Source: Malaya genurostris
Lineage: Eukaryota > Arthropoda > Insecta > Diptera > Culicidae
NCBI RefSeq assembly: GCF_030247185.1
Contig: NC_080572.1
Location: forward strand, 85,696,435-85,760,434
Length of the DNA stretch: 64,000 nucleotides
Direction: 5' to 3'
Below, piece after piece: positions 10,467 to 20,921 of the stretch. The first letter of the stretch is position 1. Each line of letters opens with the position of its first letter. A program made the position numbers and the translations under genes. Under the pieces are notes generated by a model. That model was not told the DNA's origin. It did not search any database and saw only the letters and a list, made by a program, of their open reading frames with translations.

Positions 10467-11813
10467 ATGTCTAGTCTAAATTCTGACCCCCCCGTTCCCG
10501 ATGATCAAATGGAGACTTCCCTTGACTATAAGAAGTCTCGCATAAAGAGCTATCCGGATGGGCTCGCACTACCGGCCGGTCCTTATGCGGTCTATTTCCG
10601 GACCAAATCGAAAGAAAAAAAATTAAATATTTTAAAAATATCGCGGGACCTGTCCTCGCGATACAATACTATAAAAAGTTTTGATAAGATACGTCCAGAC
10701 AAGCTCAGGGTCCTGTTTACCAGTTCAAAACAGGCTAATGAGCTCGTTCAAAATGATCCTTTTACGCGGGAGTACCGCGTCTACGTGCCAGCTCGCGAAG
10801 TAGAAATCGACGGTGTGGTCACCGATTCGAGTTTGACTTGCGAGGATGTTCTTAAGTACGGGGCGGGTTGTTTTAAAGACCCCTCACTTAAGAATGTCAA
10901 GATACTGGATTGCAAGCGATTGCATTCAGTATCGATCGCCGGGGATGGAACAAAGTCCTATCCCCAATCAGACTCTTATCGTGTGACCTTCGCCGGTTCT
11001 GCTTTGCCCAACTACATCCTCTTGGACCGGGTTCGTTTGCCTGTTCGCCTATTCGTACCCCGAGTAATGAACTGTACTAATTGCAAAAAACTGGGGCATA
11101 CAGCTACCCATTGCAGCAATAAGCCACGTTGTGCTAACTGTGGGGAAGCTCATGCGGACGGCTCTTGCGGTAAGGATGCTGAAAAGTGTCTCTACTGTAA
11201 GGAGGGTCCACATGACCTCTCTGATTGTCCCGCTTACAAACTGCGAGGTGATCGAATGAAGCGTTCCCTAAAGGAGCACTCCAAGCATTCCTTCGCAGAG
11301 ATGCTTAAAAGTGCCACCCCTCCTAAACAGACAACGAATCCATATGCCTGCTTGTCGACTGACGAGAGCGATTCTGACGACCCTTTGGAAGGTCCATCTT
11401 CGGCGGTCCCTCATAGCTGTAGGAAAAGAATAAATAAATCCTCTCATAAGCTACCTAGTAAGGGTTCGAAGGTGTCTTCCGAAGGGCTTCGAAAAGTTAC
11501 AGCTAACGGGAATCGGGACACAACACCGAAGCAAAAAGCTCCTGGTCTCGGAAAACTCAATTCCGAGATGGAATTCCCACGACTTCCCGGGACTACAAAA
11601 TCCCCAAGCGTCCCAGAAAATCTACCAGAGAACCAACTAGGTGCTGGACTTATCAATTTCTCTGATGTTGTGGACTGGATTTTTACAACTTTCAATATTT
11701 TAGACCCTCTTAGAAGCATTTTAATTACTTTCATGCCAACAGTAAAAACATATTTGAAGCAGTTGACTGCAAATTGGCCCCTTCTCTCAGCGATTGTATC
11801 CTTCGATGGCTAA
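10467..11813 (+). CDS. LINE ORF1, nucleic-acid-binding gag-like protein (448 aa)
   Basis: RNA-binding chaperone-type protein of a LINE, expected to package the element RNA. Residues about 40-190 form the region typically preceding the zinc knuckles in insect LINE ORF1 proteins. Three CCHC knuckles follow at about residues 203-256: CTNCKKLGHTATHC, CANCGEAHADGSC and CLYCKEGPHDLSDC. The C-terminal half is Ser/Pro/Lys-rich and low in predicted structure, ending in a hydrophobic stretch. The ATG at 10467 is preceded by caac and gives a full-length frame. Its stop (TAA at 11811-11813) overlaps the ORF2 start as ATGGCTAA. Intact. Confidence 0.92.
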   Translation: MSSLNSDPPVPDDQMETSLDYKKSRIKSYPDGLALPAGPYAVYFRTKSKEKKLNILKISRDLSSRYNTIKSFDKIRPDKLRVLFTSSKQANELVQNDPFTREYRVYVPAREVEIDGVVTDSSLTCEDVLKYGAGCFKDPSLKNVKILDCKRLHSVSIAGDGTKSYPQSDSYRVTFAGSALPNYILLDRVRLPVRLFVPRVMNCTNCKKLGHTATHCSNKPRCANCGEAHADGSCGKDAEKCLYCKEGPHDLSDCPAYKLRGDRMKRSLKEHSKHSFAEMLKSATPPKQTTNPYACLSTDESDSDDPLEGPSSAVPHSCRKRINKSSHKLPSKGSKVSSEGLRKVTANGNRDTTPKQKAPGLGKLNSEMEFPRLPGTTKSPSVPENLPENQLGAGLINFSDVVDWIFTTFNILDPLRSILITFMPTVKTYLKQLTANWPLLSAIVSFDG

Positions 11814-14800
11814 ATCATCCACCGAGGTCACGGATCTAATCACTGTTTTACAGTGGAATTGCAGAAGTATCATCCCAAAAATAGATTCTTTTAAATTTCT
11901 AGTAAATAATTTGAAATGTGACGCATTTGCATTGTGCGAAACTTGGCTAACTTCTGAAATATCCTTAAACTTCCACGATTTTAACATTATTCGCCTGGAT
12001 CGAGATGATCCCTATGGAGGAGTACTTTTAGGGATCAAAAAGTGCTATTCTTTTTATCGAATTAACCTTCCCTCGATACCAGGTATTGAAGTTGTCGCAT
12101 GTCATGTTACAATCAAAGGTAAGGACCTTTGTATTGCTTCCATCTACATTCCCCCTAGAGCCTTGGTTGGGCATCGGTGGCTCAGTAATATCATAGAGCT
12201 CCTTCCCGCACCGACGTTGGTTTTAGGAGACTTTAACTCACACGGTACGGGATGGGGCTGTCTTCACGACGATAACAGATCAGCTATGATCCATGATATT
12301 TGCGACAACTTCAATATGACAATCTTGAATACGGGAGAAATGACACGGATTCCTGCACCACCAGCAAGACCAAGTGCGCTGGATTTATCCCTTTGCTCGA
12401 CATCGCTACGGTTGGATTGCACGTGGGAGGTAATTCCTGATCCCCACGGTAGTGATCATCTACCGATCGTAATATCAATCACCAGCGGCTTAAAACCATC
12501 GAAGACAATCAATGTTTCGTATGACCTCACACGAAATATTGATTGGAATAGCTATGCGACCTCGATATCTGAGAAACTTGAAAGAACTCAACAACCTCCT
12601 CCGGAGGAAGAGTACACGTTTTTGGCTGGCTTGATTCTCGATACTGCGATTCAAGCTCAGACGAAACGTGTACCCGGCGCAAAAACTAACATCCGTCCTC
12701 CCAACCCGTGGTGGGACAAAGAGTGCACAAATTTAAACGCGGAGAGAGCCTCCGCGTATAAAAAATTCAGAAAAAATGGAACACCTGATAATTACCGGAA
12801 TTACGCGGCGTTAGACGTTAAAACTAAGAACTTGATTAGAGCCAAGAAACGCGGTTACTGGCGTCGGTTTATAGACGGCTTAACGAAACAAACATCTATG
12901 AGCACTCTTTGGAACACAGCCCGACGAATGCGCAATCATAACACCACGAATGAAAGCGAGGAATACTCCAACCGCTGGATATTCGATTTCGCTAAAAAAG
13001 TATGCCCAGATTCTGTTCCGGAACAGAAGATCACCCGCGCCGCGACACCAAATACAAACGAATCACCGTTTTCGATGGTAGAGCTCTCACTTGCACTTTT
13101 GTCATGTAACAATAAAGCCCCGGGATTAGACAGAATAAAATTCAACTTGTTGAAAAATCTGCCTGGCCCCGCCAAAAGGCGCTTGCTGAATTTATTCAAC
13201 AAGTTCCTCACGGGTAATATTGTCCCATACGACTGGAGACAAGTCAGAGTTATCGCCATTCAAAAAGCAGGGAAACCAGCCTCCGATCACAATTCGTATC
13301 GGCCGATTGCTATGCTTTCCTGTATCCGGAAATTGTTCGAAAAAATGATTCTGTTTCGTCTAGACAATTGGGTCGAAACTAATGGTTTACTTTCAGATAC
13401 ACAATTTGGTTTCCGCAGGGGCAAAGGAACGAACGATTGTCTTGCGTTGCTCTCAACAGAAATTCAAATGGCATTTGCTCGTAAAGAACAAATGGCATCA
13501 GTTTTCCTAGACATTAAGGGGGCTTTTGACTCAGTTTCTATAAATATCCTATCTGAGAAGTTGCATCAGCATGGTCTTTCGCCAGTTTTGAACAACTTTT
13601 TACATAATCTATTGTCTGAGAAACACATGTACTTTGCGCATGGTGATTTGTCGACAATACGATTCAGCTACATGGGTCTTCCTCAGGGCTCATGCTTAAG
13701 CCCCCTTTTATACAATTTTTACGTAAGTAATATCGATGAATGTATCAACACATCTTGCACGCTAAGACAACTTGCCGACGACAGCGTTGTGTCTATTATA
13801 GGACCCAAAGCTGCCGATCTCCAAGGACCATTGCAAGATACCCTCGACAACTTGTCAACATGGGCTCTTCAAATGGGTATCGAGTTCTCTACGGAGAAAA
13901 CTGAGCTGGTTGTATTTTCGAGGAAGCGAGAACCAGCACAATTACAGCTTCAACTAGGGGGTGAAACCATAGCTCAGGCCTTCACATTTAAATATCTCGG
14001 GGTCTGGTTCGACTCCAAAGGCACCTGGGGATGTCACATTAAGTATCTGAAACAAAAATGCCAGCAGAGAATCAACTTTCTTCGTACAATAACCGGATCA
14101 TGGTGGGGTGCCCACCCAGGAGACCTGATCAGGTTGTATCAAACAACGATATTGTCCCTGATGGAATACGGATGCTTCTGCTTCCGATCAGTGGCGAACA
14201 CTCATTTCATCAAGCTGGAAAGAATTCAGTATCGTTGTTTGCGTATTGCCTTGGGTTGCATGCAATCGACTCATACGATGAGCCTCGAAGTGCTGGCGGG
14301 CGTTCTTCCACTGAAAAACCGGTTCTGGGATCTCTCATATCGTTTGCTCATTCGATGCGACATTTTGAATCCTCTGGTGATTGAAAACTTCGAAAGGTTA
14401 GTTGAGCTTAACTCTCAAACCCGTTTTATGTCCTTGTATTTTGATTACATGGCTCAGAATATTAATCCTTCTTCGTGTGTTTCCAACCGTGCTCATTTCT
14501 TGGATACTTCTGATTCTACTGTGTTTTTCGACACATCCATGAGAGAAGAAATTCGTGGAATTCCGGATCACGTGCGCCCTCAAGTGGCCCCAAATATTTT
14601 TTATAATAAATTTAGAACAGTCAACTGTGAAAAGGTGTTTTACACTGACGGATCAAACATCAACGAGTCCACAGGCTTCGGCATCTTCAATCAAAACATC
14701 ACCGCTTCTTACAAACTCAGTGATCCGGCTTCAGTTTACGTCGCAGAATTAGCTGCTATTCAGTACACCCTCGAGATCATTGAAACCATGCCCAAAGACC

Positions 14801-15486
14801 ATTACTTCATTGTCACGGACAGTCTAAGTTCAATAGAAGCTCTCCGGGCAATGAAGCCAGGAAAGTATCCCCCATATTTCCTGGGGAAAATACGGGAACA
14901 TTTGAGAACTTTATCTGAACGGTCTCATTTAATATCGTTAGTCTGGGTCCCTTCGCATTGTTCCATTCCGGGCAATGAAAAGGCAGACTTATTGGCTAAA
15001 GTGGGCGCATTGGAAGGTGATATTTATGAAAGACCAATCTGCTTCAATGAATTTTTCAGTATTTCTCGTCAGAAAACTCTCGAAAGTTGGCAAACTTCAT
15101 GGACGAATGACGAACTGGGACGATGGCTACACTCCATTATCCCTAAGGTATCGACGAAACCTTGGTTCAAGGGGATGAACATGAGTCGTGATTTCATTCG
15201 CGTTATGTCACGGCTCATGTCAAATCACTATACATTTAACGCACATCTCCGGCGTATCGGGATCGTGGAGAACGGGCTCTGCACCTGTGGCGACGGTTAT
15301 CAGGACATCGAGCATGTCGTGTGGTCGTGCGTAGAGTATCGTGACGCCAGGTCGAAGCTACTGGAATGCCTCAGGGCCCGAGGTAGACCGCCTGAGGTGC
15401 CGGTTCGGGATGTGTTGGCGAGTCGGGATAGTTCATATATGCTTCTCATATACCAGTACCTTAAACACATTGATATACAAGTGTAA
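11806..15486 (+). CDS. LINE ORF2: endonuclease, reverse transcriptase and RNase H (1,226 aa)
   Basis: The enzyme for target-primed reverse transcription. An apurinic-type endonuclease covers about residues 10-225: LQWNCRSI at the start, GDFNSHG in the middle and GSDHLPI at the end. The reverse transcriptase lies at about 430-720: SYRPIAMLSC, FLDIKGAFDSV, LPQGSCLSPLLYN and the catalytic LADDS at about 656-660. RNase H covers about 940-1075: YTDGS (Asp), ELAAIQYTLE (Glu), VTDSLSS (Asp) and GNEKADLLAK (Asp), with PSHCSIPGN between. A C-terminal Cys/His group, CTCGDGYQDIEHVVWSC, is typical of this enzyme class. The ATG at 11806 overlaps the ORF1 stop; an earlier in-frame TTG at 11794 is a less likely start. 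No internal stops, so probably functional. Confidence 0.94.
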   Translation: MAKSSTEVTDLITVLQWNCRSIIPKIDSFKFLVNNLKCDAFALCETWLTSEISLNFHDFNIIRLDRDDPYGGVLLGIKKCYSFYRINLPSIPGIEVVACHVTIKGKDLCIASIYIPPRALVGHRWLSNIIELLPAPTLVLGDFNSHGTGWGCLHDDNRSAMIHDICDNFNMTILNTGEMTRIPAPPARPSALDLSLCSTSLRLDCTWEVIPDPHGSDHLPIVISITSGLKPSKTINVSYDLTRNIDWNSYATSISEKLERTQQPPPEEEYTFLAGLILDTAIQAQTKRVPGAKTNIRPPNPWWDKECTNLNAERASAYKKFRKNGTPDNYRNYAALDVKTKNLIRAKKRGYWRRFIDGLTKQTSMSTLWNTARRMRNHNTTNESEEYSNRWIFDFAKKVCPDSVPEQKITRAATPNTNESPFSMVELSLALLSCNNKAPGLDRIKFNLLKNLPGPAKRRLLNLFNKFLTGNIVPYDWRQVRVIAIQKAGKPASDHNSYRPIAMLSCIRKLFEKMILFRLDNWVETNGLLSDTQFGFRRGKGTNDCLALLSTEIQMAFARKEQMASVFLDIKGAFDSVSINILSEKLHQHGLSPVLNNFLHNLLSEKHMYFAHGDLSTIRFSYMGLPQGSCLSPLLYNFYVSNIDECINTSCTLRQLADDSVVSIIGPKAADLQGPLQDTLDNLSTWALQMGIEFSTEKTELVVFSRKREPAQLQLQLGGETIAQAFTFKYLGVWFDSKGTWGCHIKYLKQKCQQRINFLRTITGSWWGAHPGDLIRLYQTTILSLMEYGCFCFRSVANTHFIKLERIQYRCLRIALGCMQSTHTMSLEVLAGVLPLKNRFWDLSYRLLIRCDILNPLVIENFERLVELNSQTRFMSLYFDYMAQNINPSSCVSNRAHFLDTSDSTVFFDTSMREEIRGIPDHVRPQVAPNIFYNKFRTVNCEKVFYTDGSNINESTGFGIFNQNITASYKLSDPASVYVAELAAIQYTLEIIETMPKDHYFIVTDSLSSIEALRAMKPGKYPPYFLGKIREHLRTLSERSHLISLVWVPSHCSIPGNEKADLLAKVGALEGDIYERPICFNEFFSISRQKTLESWQTSWTNDELGRWLHSIIPKVSTKPWFKGMNMSRDFIRVMSRLMSNHYTFNAHLRRIGIVENGLCTCGDGYQDIEHVVWSCVEYRDARSKLLECLRARGRPPEVPVRDVLASRDSSYMLLIYQYLKHIDIQV

Positions 15487-16092
15487 TGTGTTATTCCTCG
15501 CTCAGAAAATATAATCTCCACCTACAGGTTCGACACTAACATCCGCCCGATTCTCTCGATCCCCGTCCCTGTCCACCATCTTCATTGGAATTAACAAGAT
15601 CTTTTTTTTTTGTCACTAACTTTTTCGTTCCCCTTTCCCTGTTTTTTCACCATCTCGATGGCAACTAATTAGATCTCTGTCGTTTTCAAACATTTTGTTC
15701 CCACACCCCTTTTTTACCCCGTTTCCCACAATATTTACTTATTTTTTTCATTCTCTTCCGTAACATCACCATCACCGGAAGACCGCTCCAGTCAATGACC
15801 AGCATGCGGGCCACCCGCCGGGCCTTCGTAGCCTGGGGGTGTTTCCCGCGGACCCTCACGGACCGAAGAATGCGGCCAACATAGAAAATTACCATCGCCA
15901 TCTGGAATCATCTCATCCTAAATTCAATTCACCGGCCACTACCGATCGCCAGATACTATATTACATAATGATACTACTCTAGTTTTAAGTTAGACGATAA
16001 TTAAGATTAGTAAATACCCTTGGCATCTTAGAGCTTAAGCAGTGTGCCTTAATATTATATTATATTATTGAATAAAAAAAAAATATAATATT

Positions 16093-17589
16093 GTTTTCGT
16101 TTTCGTTGACTGATTTCAATACCTGAACTGTTATTTTTTTTTTTTGCACATTTAACTCATAACTCCGGAACCAGTAGTCAGATCCAAACAAAATTCAGGA
16201 ATTTGTATCAGACCTGAAGAGTTTTTTTTTAACTGATCCAAGTGTGTTAAAATCGGTTTATTCAACTCCGGAAAAAGTTCCGGAGATAAGGTGTACTTAT
16301 TTTCACATTTTGTATAAGACCTCAAGACCTTTCATTTGATTCTAAGAGTGTGAAAATCGGTGCAGCCATCTCCTATAAAATTCAGTGTAATAAAACGTTA
16401 CATACACATGCGCACATACAGACAGACATTTTGCGTACTAGACGAACTCAGTCGAATGGCATATGACACTCGGCCCTCCGGGCCTCGGTTAGAAAGTCGG
16501 TTTGCATAACCTTTTTATACGAGAAAGGCAAAACACATTTAACAAAACTGTTCTCAATTCTAAAGTTTTTTATTTTTTAGCTGCATATTTTACTCAACCG
16601 GCAGGTTTTTTCAAATGTTTCAATATTCTTTACGGATTTAATAGTACACAAAAAGTGTACTTTTCAATATTTTTTTCTAAATTTTGACTCGAATTCCTGT
16701 TATAAAGGCGGTGAGGCATAAAACAATCTCACAAGTACATTTCCTACACTTAAACAATAAAGCTCCGGTTTAGACTGACCGATTTAAGAAAACGTACATC
16801 ATATGGTTTAGCACTGTCAACCATATTCAACATCTATTTCGATTTTGATCACTGTTGAGTCGTGTACATTCCATTATTTTTGCATTTCTCTATAGAAAGA
16901 ATATAGATTTGAATGAAAATAAAAATTTGTTTAAAGCTCGGTGACACTTATCGTTATATATCATTCAACTCAGCTCGATGAATGATGAACTAAGACATTT
17001 TAGTTCTATTTTTAAATAACCACAGTTTTCCATCCAAAAGCGTTCGGTATATGTTTGAAACGTTGACGACCATATTAGAGAGTAAACACAATAATCAAAT
17101 TGATTTTGGCAAAAACTCATTGAGGATGATTTTCGGATCCACCTTCCTGTACAAATTTTGGCTATATGAAAGGTTTACTATCACCTCTTTTCGGGTGTAA
17201 CACCTATTACCAGTCACCATGTATTACATATATAGATAGTGGAAGGTATCAATGGAGGACTATGACTTAAGCAATGAAAACCTTAGTTATTCAATAAATT
17301 GAGAATTAAATTAAGGGGTTTCAAGAATTAAATTAAATAACATTTGCAAAATATAGCCAATATAATTTTACATTACATTGGACGGATTACAATAAATTTT
17401 TTATTCATCAAGTGTGAAAGTACTGGAGTACAGAGTGAAACACTTGGACTCACAGTATATCACGTGATTTTTAGAGGCACAATATAGTTTGTTTTAAGCG
17501 ACTCTTCCCATTTCGAAAATATTAATACAATATAGGATACGATCAGAAATCCACTAATATTCAAACATTATTTTCTACGTAATATGCAC
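16093..17589. other. Interior of the foldback element with an older dispersed repeat
   Basis: No gene. About 16150-16530 is a decayed dispersed repeat containing ccggaaccagtagtcagatcc and ending gaactcagtcgaatggcat...cggccctccgggcctcgg. The same 3' terminus is seen near 37895 and 43195. The remainder (16530-17589) shows no recognisable signature. Confidence 0.55.
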
Positions 17590-18058
17590 TAAACCAACTC
17601 CAAAAATACCCATATTGTAAGGGGTTTCAAGAAATATCAATAAACCGGAAGTCGCCATCTAAGGGGTTTTAAGGAATATCAATGAACCGGAAGTCGCCAT
17701 CTTGGTATCCAGAACCACCTCAAACATCGTTTTCCGACATCTACTGATCAAACCCGTTCCGAAAATACCCATAGTGTAAGGGTTTTCATGGAATATCAAT
17801 GAACCGGAAGTCGCCATCTTGGAATTCAGAACCACCTCAAACATCGTTTTCCGACATCTACTGATCAAACCCGTTCCGAAAATACCCATATTGAAAGGGT
17901 TTTTGAGGAATATCAGTAAACCGGAAGTCGCCATCTTGGTATCCAAAACCACCTCAAACATCGTTTTCCGACATCTACTCATCAAACCCGTTTCGAAAAT
18001 ACCTATATTGTACTGATTTCCATGGAATATAAATGAGCCGGAAACGATTTTCATTGTA
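17590..18058 (-). repeat. 117-bp tandem repeats, right arm (inverted relative to 9077-9778)
   Basis: About 3.5 copies of the left-arm unit on the opposite strand. Successive gccat positions end at 17700, 17817 and 17934, again 117 bp apart. One unit near 17645-17700 is shortened. Read on the minus strand they remain open for 143 codons (17659-18090) with the same 39-residue peptide. Confidence 0.88.
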
Positions 18059-18190
18059 TGCAAAAACCTCTTTTTAGGAAGTATTTTCAACGTAAAAAAA
18101 GATTACGTTATTTAGGATTTATGTCGTAAAAAGAGTTACGTAAAAAGAGGTAACGTAAAAAAAGTTTACGTAAACGGAGGTTTGGGTGTA

Positions 18191-18690
18191 TATTTTTTTA
18201 GAGTGCCCAATTGATTCCCTACAACTTCTTCCTGAACGCCATTTTTGTATAATAAACGGTTTCCGAGTCACAACGATTTGAAAAAGGCAATTTTTTGTGA
18301 AATGCAAAAATACATACGCCCTTTTTAAAAATAAGTCGTGAGTCGGATTGACCTCTCAAACCATACTGCCATTTGCCATACTGAAACCATGTGCAAAGTT
18401 TCATCCAAATCGGAGAAGGTCGATTCTGATTTTGTCACTTTTTTGTCTACTCATTCCTGGAATTGCTCATGTATTAACTAATTTACACATATCGTAAAAT
18501 CTGCATACGTAATTGAAAAAACTCAGTTCGATGCAATTTAGAACCGAGTAACTACCGGTGTTTTCAGTTTAACGCCAAACAACCAGGAAAGGACAGCAAA
18601 CCAATAAATTTAAATTAAATCCTAGAATGTTAAGCAGTAGCCTAAAGTATATCTGACACATATCAAAATTTATTATGTTATCCGGTGTTC
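18191..18690. other. Unassigned spacer
   Basis: Flank of the foldback element. No reading frame longer than about 65 codons and no recognisable repeat. Confidence 0.4.
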
Positions 18691-19800
18691 ACGCGATTCG
18701 TCCCCTCGTTGGAAAACATTTTCTTCAATATTTTTTTTTCGTGCAATGCAGAATGAAGTTCCCAAGAAAAAAACAACCTCTAGTCAGAGTCCAGTACCCG
18801 TTTGTGTTACGCATTCTCTTTCTTTCTCTGGATAAAAATGGTCCGCCCTATCCGCTTTCCCTTACGACATGAGTGCATATAACCGAGGGTGGGCGGCATT
18901 GAACTCAACTCGTATAAATATATGACGGAGCCCGTCCAGCTTCCCGTTCTCAGCGGAGTAACGGTGATTGCGTGCCCTCTTCACATTTAACAGTATTATG
19001 ATTAAAATTGACTTTTATTTCGCTCATCACCATGAAAACTCGCGGCGCCCAAGCAGTCGATGTCGCCTTCGTGATGGGTACTGCGAACGGTAGGAAGAGG
19101 AAAGACAGAAATCTAATTTGGAAAAACACAGCACCGGATAGTACCGCCATACACCATCACCAGCATTCAGCCGAGCCGGATCTCGAGTCTCAATGGTAAC
19201 GGTCGAATTGGCGCTCTGGGATGTTCTGGTCAGGATCTGTTTCGCTGGCGGAACGACGGTCGGAAAAATCTCGCGTGCCAGAATTCTGAAATGCATGACA
19301 AGGCGGAAGAACAAATAAACAAGAAATAGACACAGTCAGTGGGTGGCAGCCGCTCGGCTTCGCAATAAAACGTCCTATAATGAAATGAGATTCAACCACG
19401 AAAAACACATAACCAACGCGTCATCCAGCGCGGTTCTTTCCGGTATGCCATGGAGAGTGAAAAGTTATACGGGAAAAAAAACGAAAGAAATATAATGATG
19501 ATTCGGCGGGAGAGGGAAAAATCCCGAAGCTCTACATGTCCACTGCCGGCAGCTATAAGAAAATGAACAACGACCACACAATCAGCCAGCCGGAAATATC
19601 CGGTGATAGCAACGACAGAGCTTGTTACACGGCATTAGCGTGGCGCACTGTTCGGGAAAACTTGGGTATTTACTCTTGCGAATTAATTGCGCTCATACAC
19701 GTGCTTACCAATTCAGTTATGAAGGTTGCCGCCAAAAAGTGGAAAAACTTTTCAATTTAATTTAGAGCGCAGTACTTGCAATGATAGCATAGTTTTCAAC
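18691..19800. other. Less repetitive block with a TATA-like promoter candidate; no recognised gene
   Basis: This stretch is higher in G+C than its neighbours and shows no transposon signature. TATAAATA lies at 18913-18920; candidate initiators follow at tccagc (18935-18940) and tcagcg (18950-18955). The short frame from ATG 19031 (MKTRGAQAVDVAFVMG...) runs into GGTAGGAAG, a possible splice donor, near 19090. It could be the 5' end of a host gene, but downstream exons are not seen here. Treat as a weak candidate. Confidence 0.3.
18913..18955 (+). promoter_or_regulatory. TATA-box-like core promoter candidate
   Basis: TATAAATA followed by pyrimidine-rich DNA and two possible initiators. Spacing to the first (about 25 bp) or second (about 39 bp) initiator is off the usual 30 bp, so the call is weak. 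Confidence 0.28.
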
Positions 19801-19904
19801 AAAACAAAAACAATTGAAACACGTGTGATTCGAACAGGTTCACAAGTTTTTCATAAAAAATAATCGAGTATTCAAGAGCAATGGTGAAATATTTTTTATT
19901 CACT

Positions 19905-20660
19905 GTAAAAAATCTGTGAAATCTTCACCTTTCGTTAACATCTACTCATGGAGCCATTTTCGTACATCCTCGAATGATTGGAAGTATTGCTCTGTCGTTG
20001 CGAATGATAATCAGGATGCACTAGGTCTGGTGAATATGGTGGGTCGTTTCCAACCAAGCGTAGCAATTGTTTCTTTGATCACTTTGGCAGAAGGAACAGC
20101 AGTGTCTCCATGCTGCAGAATTACTTCTCCATTTCATATTTAAGCCCATTCAGGCAGTTTTTCGATTATAGCATTGTTCAAATTGTTCGTAATTCACTAT
20201 AGCATTGTCTTTTTCCCAAAACGATTCGGTCTTGCACTCGCCATTAATAGTTGTCCTGACCATTGCCCTTAATTTTTGGCGTTTCGGATCCCTAAGCTTT
20301 ATCCATTTTTCGTTGACTATCCGAATCTTTCTTTCGTAGCGTAAAAGGATCATTTCGCAATTCTATTTATTGTTCGTTCAATTAGTGTGGAACTCATTTA
20401 CCTACCTTTTGATTTTTTTCCCATATGGCTCTCAGACAATCTAAAATGGCTTATTCGTGATATTCAACAGTTCAGGCATCATTTTTTGAGTTTGTGTAGC
20501 CTCTTTGTCCTGTAATGATTATAATTAGTCATTTTCGAACTTTGGATTTCGCGTTCTTTGTCAATAACATTAAAAACGTTGAAACCATTTCATCAAGAAT
20601 TGAATGAATTTCCGACTCTCTCTTTTTAGGATTAAACAGGAAAATTATCACTTGCCACAA
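19905..20660 (-). pseudogene. Mariner (DD34D-type) transposase, heavily decayed
   Basis: Minus-strand fragments line up in order with a mariner transposase. A helix-turn-helix block resembling FNPKKRESEIHSILDE is at about 20590-20650. A block reading NEKWIKLRDPKRQK is at about 20260-20310. The region around the second catalytic Asp reads QHGDTAVPSAKVIKETIATL at about 20060-20120. A frameshifted PPYSPDLVHPDYH block (third Asp) and EQYFQSFEDVRKWLHE follow near 19940-20030. At least three frameshifts and several stops are present. Clearly non-functional and old. Assignment is by order and similarity of motifs only. Confidence 0.78.
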
Positions 20661-20859
20661 ATACTCTTTAATTGGCTCGAAAATCAACATGTTTAAGAAG
20701 ACAAAAAGGTATGTTGCTAGCTCGAAATCAAGTGAACGAATGTAACGTTCAGAATTGTAGTCCAACGAGTTCCACCCAATAGATAAATTCTGAGCGGCTA
20801 TGAAGGGAAAGCTTCGGAAGATCAAATCAAAAAACGACGAGAATTTGAAGAAAGATAAT

Positions 20860-20921
20860 TGTTACAGCATATGCCGCATTTTGATACTTTACCTTACTAT
20901 AATTGCCTTTTGATCAAATCG
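20860..20921 (+). repeat. 5' LTR remnant (first 62 bp)
   Basis: Matches 27327-27388 at 61 of 62 positions by eye. It ends in caaatcg, a 7-bp microhomology with antisense gag, where the inverted segment begins. Confidence 0.92.

Larger units (their letters stand above)
9977..16092 (+). mobile_element. Complete I-clade-type non-LTR retrotransposon (LINE), about 6.09 kb
   Basis: Flanked by an 11-bp target-site duplication, aatataatatt, at 9977-9987 and 16082-16092. The body (9988-16081) starts cattgccgtttcaacc and contains a 5' UTR, ORF1 (gag-like), ORF2 (endonuclease, reverse transcriptase, RNase H) and a 3' UTR ending in attgaat followed by A's. Both frames are open. RNase H downstream of the RT places it with I-like clades (MosquI/I type) and not jockey. 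A truncated near-identical 3' copy lies at 2469-2687. The element looks recently, possibly still, active. Confidence 0.93.
8798..18190. mobile_element. Foldback-type DNA element with repeat-bearing arms, carrying a full LINE
   Basis: The left end starts tacacccaaacctcc (8798-8812) and the right end finishes ggaggtttgggtgta (18176-18190), perfect complements including a probable TA target duplication. Each arm contains first a tacgtaaa-rich block and then 117-bp repeats, in opposite orientations in the two arms (8850-9778 and 17590-18120). Removing the LINE (9988-16081 plus one target copy) leaves about 3.3 kb. No transposase is recognised, so it is probably non-autonomous. The superfamily is not resolved; a Mutator-like or Tc1-like origin are both possible. 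Confidence 0.8.

Noticed and set aside
11794..11805. ORF2 start at 11794
   Set aside because: That codon is TTG; the first ATG is at 11806 and overlaps the ORF1 stop in the way common for LINEs.
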